Shown: positions 24,578 to 34,084 of the stretch, one piece after another
How the letters are laid out: each line of letters begins with the position of its first letter
Numbering within the stretch: position 1 is the first letter of the stretch
From: Rhabditoides inermis
Lineage: Eukaryota > Nematoda > Chromadorea > Rhabditida > Rhabditidae
Assembly: GCA_963966185.1 (NCBI GenBank)
Contig: CAWZYM010000301.1
Location: 1,667,501 to 1,731,500, forward strand
DNA: 64,000 nucleotides
Reading direction: 5' to 3'
Position numbers and translations under genes: made by a program
The notes under the pieces: model-generated
What the model was told of the DNA's origin: nothing
Seen by the model: only the letters and a program-made list of their open reading frames with translations
The model's database searches: none

Positions 24578-25457
24578 GTTTATTGCAATATTCATGACCA
24601 TATATTGCAATTTACGTAGTTAAAATGATAATGGTTGTAGATGAAAGTGGAGACGCCGATCCGTCCGGATCACGTGCGATTCGTGTGTGTGAGCTGTACC
24701 CACGGGGCGAAGCTCGAACCAGACAGGATACCCCCAGGAGATGTACTCATTATCGCAGGTATGCACAGAGAGGGCCTGTCACAATGATGTTAGCTCGTCA
24801 AAGTGTAAGTTATAGCGGAAGTGTCGCAGTCTCCTTTTGAAAACGGGGGATCTTGTTGCATTCCTAACGCAAAAAGGGGACAAGTGTCGCGTGCTCAAAA
24901 ACAGAAAGTGTCGATTTTGCACGCGTTTTTCATGGTGAAGTGTCGCCAACGTTTGATAGAAATGTCGAAAAAGACTCGCTGAAGAGAGCAGAGGGAGAGA
25001 GAGATGATGTCATATCATTCAGGAGACTTCACTTCTTGCGGCCTTCCGAAGGAGGTCAAAAACTTCAACAGCAACCTCGGTAAGTGCACGTTGTCAGCAT
25101 AAAATAATCAATCAATACTCCAGCCCATCTCAAGCACCCATACAAGATCGTGATCGGCGGCAACCACGAATGCACATTCGATGAGGTATGGATATAATTC
25201 ATGACGTCACGAATGGAAATGATGACGTCACATGCTCAGGCCTTCCTTCGATCAACAAAACGCGATATCGGAGAGGCCAAAGAGTTCGCGTTGAAACAGG
25301 TGAACTATACGTTGAAAGAAGGAGATACGTTTCAAAAAAAGAATAAAATACGATTTCACATAATTTTTATTCCATATCAGGCTCTGACTGCAGCTCTGGC
25401 AGCTATGAAGATATCCGATCCCACACAGCTCATCACAAACGCCATATATCTGCAGGT

Positions 25458-25507
<50 letters not shown>

Positions 25508-25812
25508 GAGGGAGAGAGAGAGAGAGGGAGAGGGAGGGGAAAAAACTATTACCATCCAGGACTCTGTCATCGAGCTGTTTGGTATCACCATCTACGGCAC
25601 TCCCTGGTGAGTACCGTAACCATTTTAATGTACCTTAATTCTAAACTGATTGTACCGTTTTCAGGCAACCGCGAATCGACAACTGGGCGTTCAATCTACC
25701 GAGGGGACAGCCGCTGTTGGATAAATGGAATCAGATTCCAGCCGGAGTCGACGTACTCATCACCCACACGCCGCCCCTCGGTGCGAGAGAGAGGGAGAGG
25801 GAGAGAGAGAGG

Positions 25813-25847
<35 letters not shown>

Positions 25848-26613
25848 ATTGAGAGGGAGAGAGAGATGACGTCATCTGTTCAGGTCACGGCGACCGGATG
25901 CGCACTGGCCAGAGGATGGGTTGTGTAGAGCTGCTCAACAGTGTCACAAAGAGGATAAAGCCCAAATACCACGTCTTTGGACACATCCATGAAGGTAAGC
26001 TGGGCGTGGCTGAAGTGGGCGGAGTATAGTTAAACACCAATTTTAGGATACGGATGCACCTCGGACGGCTACACAAAGTTCATCAACTGTTGTTTGACAG
26101 GTTAGGAATTTTGCAAAAACAATTTCCCATGCCGGGAATCGAACCCGGGCCGCGTGGGTGAAAACCACGAATCCTAACCACTAGACCACATGGGACTACA
26201 ACTACTTTTTTACTTTCATTGGAGATATATCGAGTTTCGCGCTATTAACGTCACAGCAAAAACGTTTGCACGGAGTGGGGTTCGAACCCACGCATCGTTT
26301 CCGATACCAGAATGCCCACACTAGCTCGTATGAAGCGATCGCTTGAGTCTGGCGCCTTAGACCACTCGGCCATCCGTGCGCGGCGAATCTTGCGAAAGAA
26401 TGAGAAATGTGCTTTGCGTTGCGTAGTTTGCGATTTGAAAATGTCAACAAACTGAGTGTGCGTGAAGACAATGAAAGAACGTACTTTTCAGATGAGAACC
26501 TTGACATGGTGAACAATCCGGTCATTTTCGATATGCCAGTCCATCCCAACACCAAGCACTACTATCTCAACAACACAAAAAAGATCCTGAAACGGTTTGC
26601 CAAGCAAAAATAG
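21445..26613 (+). CDS. MPPED1/2-type metallophosphoesterase with long N-terminal extension
   Basis: Calcineurin-like phosphoesterase of the MPPED (UPF0046) family. The catalytic core (24440-26613) reads RFVCVSCTHG, GDVLIIAGDFT, IVIGGNHECTF, IYGTPWQPRIDNWAFNLPRG, VDVLITHTPPLG and YHVFGHIHEGYG, in family order. The first metal-binding motif, normally SDTH, is SCTH here: the Asp is replaced by Cys. The other ligand motifs are intact. An N-terminal region from five upstream exons, joined in compatible phases, holds six RRxS/T motifs (SRRTS, GRRKS, KRRDS, RRRMS, DRRGS, GRRRS). Exon 24073-24283 begins with ATG directly after a tag acceptor, so a shorter isoform from 24073 is likely. The exons at 21445-22878 could instead belong to an alternative 5' form. 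The last intron (26101-26486) contains two tRNA genes on the other strand. Confidence 0.85.
22195..22222. repeat. perfect 28-bp palindrome
   Basis: Two uninterrupted 14-base arms starting GGTCAGAGTTTTGA, with no loop, in an AT-rich intron of the MPPED gene. It could extrude as a cruciform or bind a dimer. Confidence 0.9.
23284..23332. repeat. CT microsatellite
   Basis: Pure CT run in the 1.2-kb MPPED intron. Other arrays in this gene are at 24545-24575 (CT), 25467-25545 (GA) and 25790-25867 (GA). Confidence 0.95.
24067..24072 (+). promoter_or_regulatory. splice acceptor immediately before ATG
   Basis: The acceptor ends in tag directly before the ATG of exon 24073. It fits either an internal exon or a spliced-leader site for a short MPPED isoform. 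Confidence 0.5.
26124..26195 (-). tRNA. tRNA-Glu (UUC)
   Basis: 72-nt cloverleaf. The acceptor TCCCATG pairs with CATGGGA; the D arm contains TAGTGGTTAGG; the anticodon stem CGTGG/CCACG encloses TTTTCAC (anticodon TTC); the T arm is CCGGGTTCGATTCCCGG. A run of T follows on its strand as a polymerase III terminator. It sits in the last intron of the MPPED gene, opposite strand. Confidence 0.97.
26267..26379 (-). tRNA. tRNA-Leu (CAA) with intron
   Basis: 113 nt including an intron of about 30 nt directly after the anticodon loop CTCAAG, the usual position for tRNA-Leu(CAA). The acceptor GCACGGA pairs with TCCGTGC; the D arm is TGGCCGAGTGG; there is a long variable arm (TATCGGAAACGATG) and the T arm GTGGGTTCGAACCCCAC. 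A T5 run follows. A nearly identical gene lies at 54437-54549. Confidence 0.97.
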
Positions 26614-26905
26614 ACAAAAACGGACCAATTGTTCTTTCACAAAAGAACGCAATGTATTGTGTATATACGACACGTGTCTTCTCGCTCTCGCCTCAATTCG
26701 TGTGCTTTACGTTTTGATTATTTCACTGATTGTATGATAAATATTGTGTGATATCAGTAGTGCTTTCGCCTTTACTATGAACAACAGTTATTTTTGTCAT
26801 TCAAACATTTTTATCCATTCATCACAACAGACGTGGAAGTGAGTATTTGTAAGTAGTAATTGGTATTGGATACAATGTCTGTCTTCTTTTGTTCTCTTCT
26901 CTCTT
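26614..26905. other. intergenic region
   Basis: Convergent 3' ends of the MPPED gene and the membrane-protein gene. No gene seen. Confidence 0.5.
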
Positions 26906-27102
26906 CTATGCAGAAGAACGAGTGGACTTTCCGGAGCGAGACGAACGACGGGCCTTCTGATGAGAGCGACGTCCACGCACCCTACAGAGGGAATCTCTCT
27001 CTCTCCTCCCTCTCTCCTTCCTTCTCTCTCTCCTTCCTCTTCCCCCCTCTCTCTCTCCTCCCTCTCTTCCCCTCTCTCTACCTCTCTCTCTCCTCCCTCT
27101 CT

Positions 27103-27151
<49 letters not shown>

Positions 27152-27702
27152 TTCCTCTCCCTCTTCTTCTGACACTTGTTTGCAGCGACCGTCGCATCCC
27201 GAATCATTTCCTTCGTTTCCACAATCTGCTCCCTCGATTTGTCATAACGACACCACAGGTCCTGGAATACGGTACATTGCTAGGATACGGTAGGTACAGT
27301 AACCCACATCGAGACGGTACTTGGCAATGAAGAGGAAGATGACAAGCGAGAGAACAAAGCTTAGACCGCAGATGCCGGCTGAAAGAATACGGTAGGAGAG
27401 GGGACTGTAGAATACAGTAACCCACCAACATAGATGCCACTGTCCTTGAGAACACGTTCGCGAGAAGTCTGGAAATAGATGGTGGAGGAGAACGAGAGAG
27501 GAGAGATAGAGGAAGAGAAGGGAGAGAGAGAAAGAGAGAGAGAGAGAGAAAGAGAGAGAGGGGGGGGAGAGGGAGAGGGGGAAGGGGGAGGAAGACGGAC
27601 CATGCTGGCTTGGTTCTCCAGTGCGTGTTTGGGAGTAGCGTCTGCTCCTCCGATGAGAATAGCGATAGGGATTGAGGAAAGGGAGAGGAGACCACTCGAC
27701 AT
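26906..27702 (-). CDS. small single-pass membrane protein, copy A
   Basis: Five exons. The N-terminus (MSSGLLSLSSIPIAILIGGA) looks like a signal peptide. A short outer segment (RERVLKDSGIYV) is followed by one transmembrane helix (GICGLSFVLSLVIFLFIAKY), a charged helix ([20 protein letters not shown]) and a very basic Arg/Ser/Lys tail. This copy has a Cys in DLWCRY where the other copies have Arg, and one extra His in the tail (RRSHQKARR). A large CT array (26995-27168) fills the last intron. Unlike copies B and C it has no REF-1-like gene beside it. I do not recognise the family. Confidence 0.75.
26995..27168. repeat. CT-rich microsatellite in membrane-protein gene A
   Basis: Mixed CTCTCC and CT repeats in the last intron. 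The matching introns of copies B (32634-32874) and C (55710-55907) are also filled by such repeats, with different composition. Confidence 0.93.
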
Positions 27703-28042
27703 GACTGTGCGAGACAAGAGTAGAGGGAGAGAGAGGGGGGGGGGGAGAAATGACGATGGGTGGACAACTAAACATATGTATGTCATGCAAAATTCATTGT
27801 TGCACGCGCTCGAACAATTAAATGTTTTTAAGTTGTAACAACAATCCACCTTCGTAAGTATTTATTTCCGTTTTTCGAAACTTGTTAACGAAACTATTTC
27901 TGTGAAACCTGGTAGTATAATTCACTCAAAACAGTTGTAGTCTCGACTGCACGAAGCGATGAGAATAGCTCTGCAGGCTCGTCTTGGCTGTTTCCACTTT
28001 ACGGACGCCGAGCAGTTGAAGAACCTAGACATAGACAAGAAC
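27703..28042. other. intergenic region
   Basis: Upstream sequence of membrane-protein gene A, similar to that of copies B and C for about 60 bases. No gene seen. Confidence 0.5.
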
Positions 28043-29818
28043 CTATTGGAAAGACAGTCTCACATGTTGCCTGAGTGATTTGTTGAGTGCGAACATGAAC
28101 CATGGCTGTAGCAGAATAGCAATGTCCTGGACCACTGGAGCAGTGAGTCCGAGAAGGATCACCATCAAGCGATGACGGAGAACGTACATACCAATGTAGA
28201 TGAGAATCTACAGAGTATACATAAACATAAGATAGTCTTCAATTTGGAACATTTCTCACTTGATTAACAGCATAGAGCACGGCTCCTAGTGCTAGGAAGG
28301 ATCCGATGAGAAAGAGGTTGGCCTCTCCTATTCTCGAATTGAGAGTGCGGGAGAGAGCAGTGATTGAGACGGCTGTACACGTGATAGCACATAGGGAGGT
28401 GGAGAGGGCGAGGGCTGTGGACACGAGACTCAAGTCAGGCTGAAAACCTCCACTCCATGTTTGAACAACAGACGGCATTTCTTTAGCATTTCTTTATTCG
28501 AAATCCCCGTCATTTCTCCAGTTCAAAGATTCCCGCTTCATTCGCGAGCCATGGCTGTCTATATCTTGGAATGCACTGAAGCGATCAGTGATCGATGCTC
28601 TAGACATGATGCAGATCTCATAAAATAGGTGCGACAGCGTATGCAACGTGCCTGCGCGCAATTTGTGCTCCTGGAGAACTGGAGTATTGGAGAGTACTTT
28701 ACTTATAATGCCGCAGTTCAAGTTTCGTTGTTTAAAGTAGCGGACAGACTCAAATCCTAGGGTCAGAAACAGGTTCAGATTTTGGGTCATATTTGCCTCA
28801 GATTTTGCCTCAGATGATTTCACCAGCCTCAGAAATAGGGTCAGATTGTTGCTTCCCGCCGAAAGAGGCCAAATCTCGATTTGTCGCACTGCGAAATTGG
28901 GGACATGGTAACGGGCATTTTGCCAGTCATCACACCGTCCAGGTTCAGAAAAGCGCGCCAAGGATGGGCGGCCCAGAAAGCAGCCATACCCTCAGATTCG
29001 CTGCGAGACCAATCTCAAATTCGCCACCTTTTGGCGGCAAGCAACAATCTGACCCTTTTTCTGAGGCTGGGGAGACAATCTGAGGCAAAATCTGAAGCAA
29101 AATCTGACCCACTTTCCGACCCTCAGATACAAATCTGAGGTGTTTCTGAGGCAAAATCTAGGCCTAGATTTGAGTTTGTCTTCCGCTTTACTCACGAATT
29201 GTGGGAACACGCGCTGCCAGTCGATTCCGCACCCGTTCCATATTCCGAGTGCGACTATGTGTGTGCGCGCCGGAAACAGATGGGGGTAGAGGAGCACATG
29301 AAGAGCGAAGGCCGAGAAGCGCATCACAAACACCACCTTTCCCGACTTCCAGGCCTGAAAAGACAGGTGAAGCTCCAGCAATCGTATCCGTAGAACCTTT
29401 TTATAGTTGAGAGGGTACAGTATGCTCGTCATTCGATTCACGACGAGAAGGGAGACACACACTTGTTGCCCGGCAGAACAGTAGAAGTTGAGAATATAAA
29501 ATGGAGTCAGCCAAAATGTGAATTCGGAGAAAGTGTCAACCAGGAATGGACAGAAATGCCCCATGTTTAGAAATCGAAAGAATATCACGTTAACAATATA
29601 GCCAACTATGTTCTGAAAGTGTTTATAAACATCTAGTATTCTTTTTATGAACTTACGAACAGCGAAAACCATTTGTATATAATGAAAAATGAATGGTCGC
29701 GCATTTTGACGTTGATGTAGTGAATTATGCCGATGTATAGAAATATGGTTGGGATACCGTAGGACAATTGGGCAAATGCGTAGATTTTGATGATATGATA
29801 TTCACCGGTAACGTTCAT
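28043..29818 (-). CDS. Srg-family chemoreceptor (7-TM)
   Basis: Five exons give about 305 residues, typical for Srg receptors. The first exon (MNVTGEYHIIKIYAFAQLSY) contains TM1. The second has the family pattern of a long hydrophobic stretch ending in VNRMTSILYPLNYKK, equivalent to the Srg NRMTxxLFP motif after TM3. The third covers TM4. The fourth (LALSTSLCAITCTAVSITAL, then IGSFLALGAVLYAVNQ) covers TM5 and TM6. The last ends in TM7 (VVQDIAILLQPWFMFALNKS) and a short tail. All joins keep frame. The 760-base intron between exons 3 and 4 holds a foldback element. Srg proteins are nematode-specific chemosensory GPCRs, expected in sensory-neuron membranes. Confidence 0.85.
28734..29195. mobile_element. 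foldback element in the Srg intron
   Basis: Long imperfect inverted repeats (about 28734-28900 and 28990-29195), themselves built from repeated CTGAGGCAAAATCTGA-like segments, with the ends marked by CTCAAATC and GATTTGAG. The centre is short and non-coding. It resembles a MITE or foldback transposon. No clear target duplication was found. Confidence 0.7.
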
Positions 29819-30494
29819 ATGCTTGCAAAGTTACACAACAGTGTGTTACCACAACGTGATTAAATTTGAATAAAAGAGAGAATCATTGAGGGGTTGTGCG
29901 CCTGAAAATATAATTGCTTTGTCGTTTTCTGAATTGTTGCATCGATAAATAATCAATGACTGTTGTGTGGGCAGATGTTTCTGCTAAGACTCAAGAAAAT
30001 ATTGGAATTCACGTATTTGTTTCTGCATGAAATGAAAAAAATACGGAACACCGGTTGTACCACTACTATGTACTGTTAATTAGTTCATGTCTGATATTAA
30101 CGCATTCTGAATGTTTTGCATAAACAGATGTGTCATGTCATAAATAATCATGTGACACGGGACATGGGGTATCGGAGAGATCTAGCATGTAAATGAAAAA
30201 CAGCTGAAAAGACTGACTGAGTGAATGAGCTGCCATGAAAAAGGTGCGATTCTACTACTACTTCTCCCTCCCTCTTTCTTTCTCTCTCTCTCTCTCCATC
30301 GATCCCTCCTCTGCAGGTATAACATGCAAAAGGAAAAGGTGAAGGCATAATCTTCGATTATGTACCATGATTCGAGAATATGATATGAATATGCCCAGTA
30401 ATTTCTTTAATGACGATATGAAAGAAATGGTGAGTGAAGTTTTCAAAGATTTATTCAGTAGAAATTTGATACATCTGTACAAATTAGCAGTAAG
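29819..30494. other. intergenic region
   Basis: AT-rich, with a small CT run near 30262-30297. It includes the Srg promoter side and the 3' flank of the REF-1-like gene, whose AATAAA-type signal lies near 30454 on the minus strand. No gene called. Confidence 0.5.
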
Positions 30495-31613
30495 TTATGC
30501 CCACGGACGCCACACCTTAGATATGTTAGTATTAGTATCAATAATGGGAGAGGGAGTGGAAAGAGGAAAGTTGAATAGAAAAGGAATGGGAAGAAGAGCA
30601 GTAGGGAGGAGGATAGATGGAGCAGGAGAAGTGGGAAGAAGGGGAGATAGGAGAAGAGGAAGGGAGGTCTCCTTGGAATCTTTCCGGTCTTTCTTGTTGG
30701 TAAGAAGGTTGGAGAGCGTGACTGTGAGCTCCCGAAGACAAATCACACTCAGTTCAGTGATATCTGCCTTCTCGAGTTTGGACCTAAAAGTAGACAGAGA
30801 TTGATATTGATTTATTATCGATTGACTAACGTGATATGAGGGTTGATGAGAAGAAGGCTCTCTTTCAGTCGATCCAGACTGAACTTGAGCCGATTGCGAC
30901 GACGCTGCTCAATCAACGTCTTCGAGGGAATCTGAAATAGAGGTGGTTGAAGATAGAGAGAGAGAGAGGAAAAGGGTGAGATAGGGTGGAGGAGGACTCA
31001 CCTTTCCAGTGGGTGTATTGTCCTTGAAAGTAGTGAACGGGATGCGAGCGGGCGAGAAATCAGGAGACGAATCGGGAGTGAGAGGAGAGAACGAGACACG
31101 GGAGACAGATGAGAGACTGAAATGGAAGAGATTACTTCTCTCTTTCTCTTCTCTCTCTCTCTCTCTCTCTCTTACCTGAAGTGTTCTTTGAATGCAGCTT
31201 TGAATTGCTTCGAATCTTCGTTGTCGTTGTCAGATGGGAGAGTGGATAGAGCATTCACAAGCGTCTCACAGCGAGACAGTACTGCATCCACTATGAAGAA
31301 AAAAGTTTAAAACATTGAAAAAATCAGTTACTCTACCTTTCTTTCCCGTCATGAGTGTATAGATGTGTGATTGGAGCTCGTTTTGGACTTCCAGAGTCAG
31401 CTCCAAGACGTTGTTCTGACCGAGCTTGGTCCTGCAATGAAAGACTGATAGAGAAAAAGAAGGAGTGAATAGATGGAATGAAGTAAATGGTTACCTGTGA
31501 GAAGGAGAGATGGCGAGTAGATACTTCCTTAGCACTTTTTCGGCCCGAGAGTACCTCTCCCTTCGAATCTTCTCGTGAGAAATCTCATAAGGAGAGAACA
31601 CAGGGGTAGACAT
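30495..31613 (-). CDS. REF-1/Hes-like double-HLH repressor, copy A
   Basis: Six exons. The first HLH-like domain runs over exons 1-2 (EKIRRERYSRAEKVLRKYLL then KLGQNNVLELTLEVQNELQS). A Ser/Pro linker follows, then a second bHLH (SKTLIEQRRRNRLKFSLDRL then KLEKADITELSVICLRELT). A Pro/Leu-rich region ends in the Groucho-binding motif as KVWRPWA. Two HLH domains in one chain is the layout of nematode REF-1 family proteins (ref-1, hlh-25 to hlh-29), which repress transcription in cell-fate decisions, partly downstream of Notch. The ATG is three bases after a cag acceptor. Copy B (56915-58044) is its close inverted duplicate. Confidence 0.88.
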
Positions 31614-32531
31614 TGTCTGGAAACAACAAAAGTTGCAACAATCAGTAGTGAATACAATGCAATGCGAACGTGGAGAAACAAGCATTGTGTGGCGACCATC
31701 TTCGATTGGTTGTATTGTGAAGAGTGGCGGTGCCGATTGGACGCCGCCTCAATAGCCCCGCCCCTTTCTATGAGACCCGAGGCATGTGAACAGAAAGATG
31801 CGAGGGAGGTGAGAACAAGAGAGTGGGAACTGATGAGATACGACACATGTTTATGACGTCATAAAGAATCAATAATACTTTATGACATATAGTGAGACAA
31901 CAGAATAGTGAGACAACTCTCGACTGATGATGAGTGATCGCCCCTCTCCCTTTTATCCAACCGTTCTACCCTCTGGTTATCTAGTCTGTTCGAGATAAGA
32001 GGACTCTGTGTCAATTGGATGGGAGTCTGTTTCATGCCCTCAGGGCAAGTGAGTCTGCTACAACAAACAGAGTCAATGCACCTTCCCCGTGCCCCGAGGC
32101 ACTCGATTCATATGTACTAGGTCAATTCCCAACGTGTGTTGAATTGTGAATAGATACCCCAAGAACAGTGAGGAGTTCGTTTCTCATTGTATATTCGGGT
32201 ATATATATCATTCGAGCTACCTGCTTCATACATAAATGGCATCTATGCTTTTCCCATGAGGTATGGGAGACGGGACCTTCACACATTGCCCCGGGTTACA
32301 GTACCATTGGTCAAAGAACTCGCCTGATGAGAAGGGGGCTAACGGACCTCTTCGGAAAACAATCTCATGATGTCAACAAAACAATCGCTAATCCACTATA
32401 TTATGACAGGACAACATTGATATAACACGATTATTAAAACGGGTTGTTTTATTCTTAAACTGGCATTTGTAAGTAGTAATTGGTATTGGATACAATGTCT
32501 GTCTTCTTTTTCTTTTGTTCTTTTCTCTCTT
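31614..32531. other. shared spacer between the duplicated gene pair
   Basis: Non-coding region strongly conserved with 55998-56914 in reverse complement, notably 31854-32310. It contains TGACGTCA at 31854-31861. Such conservation probably reflects recent duplication rather than constraint. Confidence 0.7.
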
Positions 32532-32803
32532 CTATGCGGAAGAACGAGTGGACTTTCCGGAGCGAGACGAACGACGGGCCTTCTGAGAGCGACGTCCACG
32601 CACCCTACAAAAGGAATTTCTCTTTTCCTCTCTCCCTCTCTCCCTCTCTCCCTCTCTCCCTCTCTCCCTCTCTCCCTCTCTCCCTCTCTCCCTCTCTCCC
32701 TCTCTCCCTCTCTCCCTCTCTCCCTCTCTCCCTCTCTCCCTCTCTCCCTCTCTCCCTCTCTCCCTCTCTCCCTCTCTCCCTCTCTCCCTCTCTCCCTCTC
32801 TTC

Positions 32804-32870
<67 letters not shown>

Positions 32871-33360
32871 TACTTCCTCTCCCTCCTCTTCTGACACTTG
32901 TTCGCAGCGACCGTCGCATCCCGAATCATTTCCTTCGTTTCCACAATCTGCTCCCTCGATTTGTCATAACGACGCCACAGGTCCTGAATACGGTACATTG
33001 CTAGGATACGGTAGGTACAGTAACCCACATCGAGACGGTACTTGGCAATGAAGAGGAAGATGACAAGCGAGAGAACAAAGCTCAGACCGCAGATGCCGGC
33101 TGAAAGAATACGGTAGGAGAGGGTACTGTAGAATACAGTAACCCACCAACATAGATGCCACTGTCCTTGAGAACACGTTCGCGAGAAGTCTGGAAATATA
33201 TGGTGAATAAAGAAGAGAGAGAGAGAGAGAGAGAGGGGGAAGGGGGAGGAAGACGGACCATGCTGGCTTGATTCTCGAGTGTGTGTTTGGGAGTAGCGTC
33301 TGCTGCTCCGATGAGAATAGCGATAGGGAGGGAGGAAAGGGAGAGGAGACCACTCGACAT
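32532..33360 (-). CDS. small single-pass membrane protein, copy B
   Basis: Same five-exon structure as copies A and C: signal-peptide-like start, short outer part, one transmembrane helix (FVLSLVIFLFIAKYRLD), a charged helix and a basic tail (RSSRSGKSTRSSA). Its last intron carries about twenty CTCTCCCT units followed by CT repeats. It lies next to the REF-1-like gene in the same orientation, 0.9 kb upstream of it. Confidence 0.77.
32634..32874. repeat. CTCTCCCT octamer array plus CT run
   Basis: About twenty nearly perfect 8-base units followed by a CT run, inside the last intron of membrane-protein gene B. The equivalent introns of A and C lack this regular octamer array, so it expanded after the duplication. 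Confidence 0.95.
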
Positions 33361-33713
33361 GACTGTGCGAGACAAGAGTGGAGGGAGAGAGAGAAGGGAG
33401 AAATGACGATGGGTGGAAAATGAAACAGATGACATGCAAACTTTAATTTTGACTGTTACGTGAAGTTTTCAAAGATTTTTCGTTTTTCTTGATTTCATTG
33501 AAACGCTATCCGTTATCGAACATAGAGAATCTTTATCTTGAAGTAGCATAACTGATGTGTCATTCTGGGACCTACCATCTATCCTACTAACATTGTTGGA
33601 TTTTCACATGAACTATCTTGTATATGTTTGTGTTGTTCGTTGTGTGTACACGTGATCTACGATAGTTTTATTAATTCGAGTATGATTAGGTTACATTAGA
33701 CCACTGTTGAGGA
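33361..33713. other. intergenic region
   Basis: Upstream flank of membrane-protein gene B and 3' flank of the small peptide gene. No other gene seen. Confidence 0.5.
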
Positions 33714-33890
33714 CTACAGTAGGTGGAGTAGGGGAGGAAGTGTTCGCAGCGTGGAAGATGTCGCTGGTTTCAGACGGCAGAGAGTCGAGAAGAGTGTGTA
33801 GACCGATTGACACACCCCCTCTCTCTTCACTCGAAACGGCACAGCCACAGCAAGTGCCAGACAGAGGAGGAAGAGAAGGAGGCAACGCAT
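33714..33890 (-). CDS. candidate secreted peptide precursor
   Basis: A single exon of 58 codons. A strong signal peptide (MRCLLLFLLCLALAVAV) is followed by PFRVKR, a furin/dibasic type cleavage site. The predicted mature peptide starts EGVC and contains two cysteines ten residues apart (CQSVYTLFSTLC), followed by a Pro/Leu-rich end. One small disulfide ring after a cleavage site is the design of several peptide hormones. The overlapping frame is also open, so the call is cautious. An in-frame upstream ATG at 33944 would bury the signal peptide, so I chose 33890. Confidence 0.4.
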   Translation of the reverse strand: MRCLLLFLLCLALAVAVPFRVKREGVCQSVYTLFSTLCRLKPATSSTLRTLPPLLHLL

Positions 33891-34084
33891 TGTTGACCAC
33901 TGACACGCTGTTGTTACATCTCTTTTATAGCACTCGATATACACAGATTATGCAAATCACAAAGTGGCAAGGTGAACAATACAGGAAGTCAAACACAATG
34001 ATCACGTGAAACAGAAAAGATTGTCATGTTTTGTTATTATTATTATACAATAGAAACACATTATTATTATTACTAGACTGTTAG

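Larger units (their letters stand above)
30440..33440 (-). repeat. inverted segmental duplication, arm 1
   Basis: This block (REF-1-like gene, intergenic spacer, membrane-protein gene B) is the reverse complement of 55080-58080, with high identity in exons, introns and spacer. Differences are concentrated in microsatellites and in a diverged stretch next to the membrane-protein 3' end. Confidence 0.93.

Noticed and set aside
26906..27330. Plus-strand Ser/Leu-rich frames in CT repeats (also at 32480-33004 and 61242-61572)
   Set aside because: They are translations of CT/GA repeats and flanking intron DNA in other frames of the membrane-protein or transporter genes.
28494..28961. 155-codon frame overlapping the foldback element
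   Set aside because: It runs through the inverted repeats of the element and shows no relation to known proteins. The Srg exons account for the coding content here.
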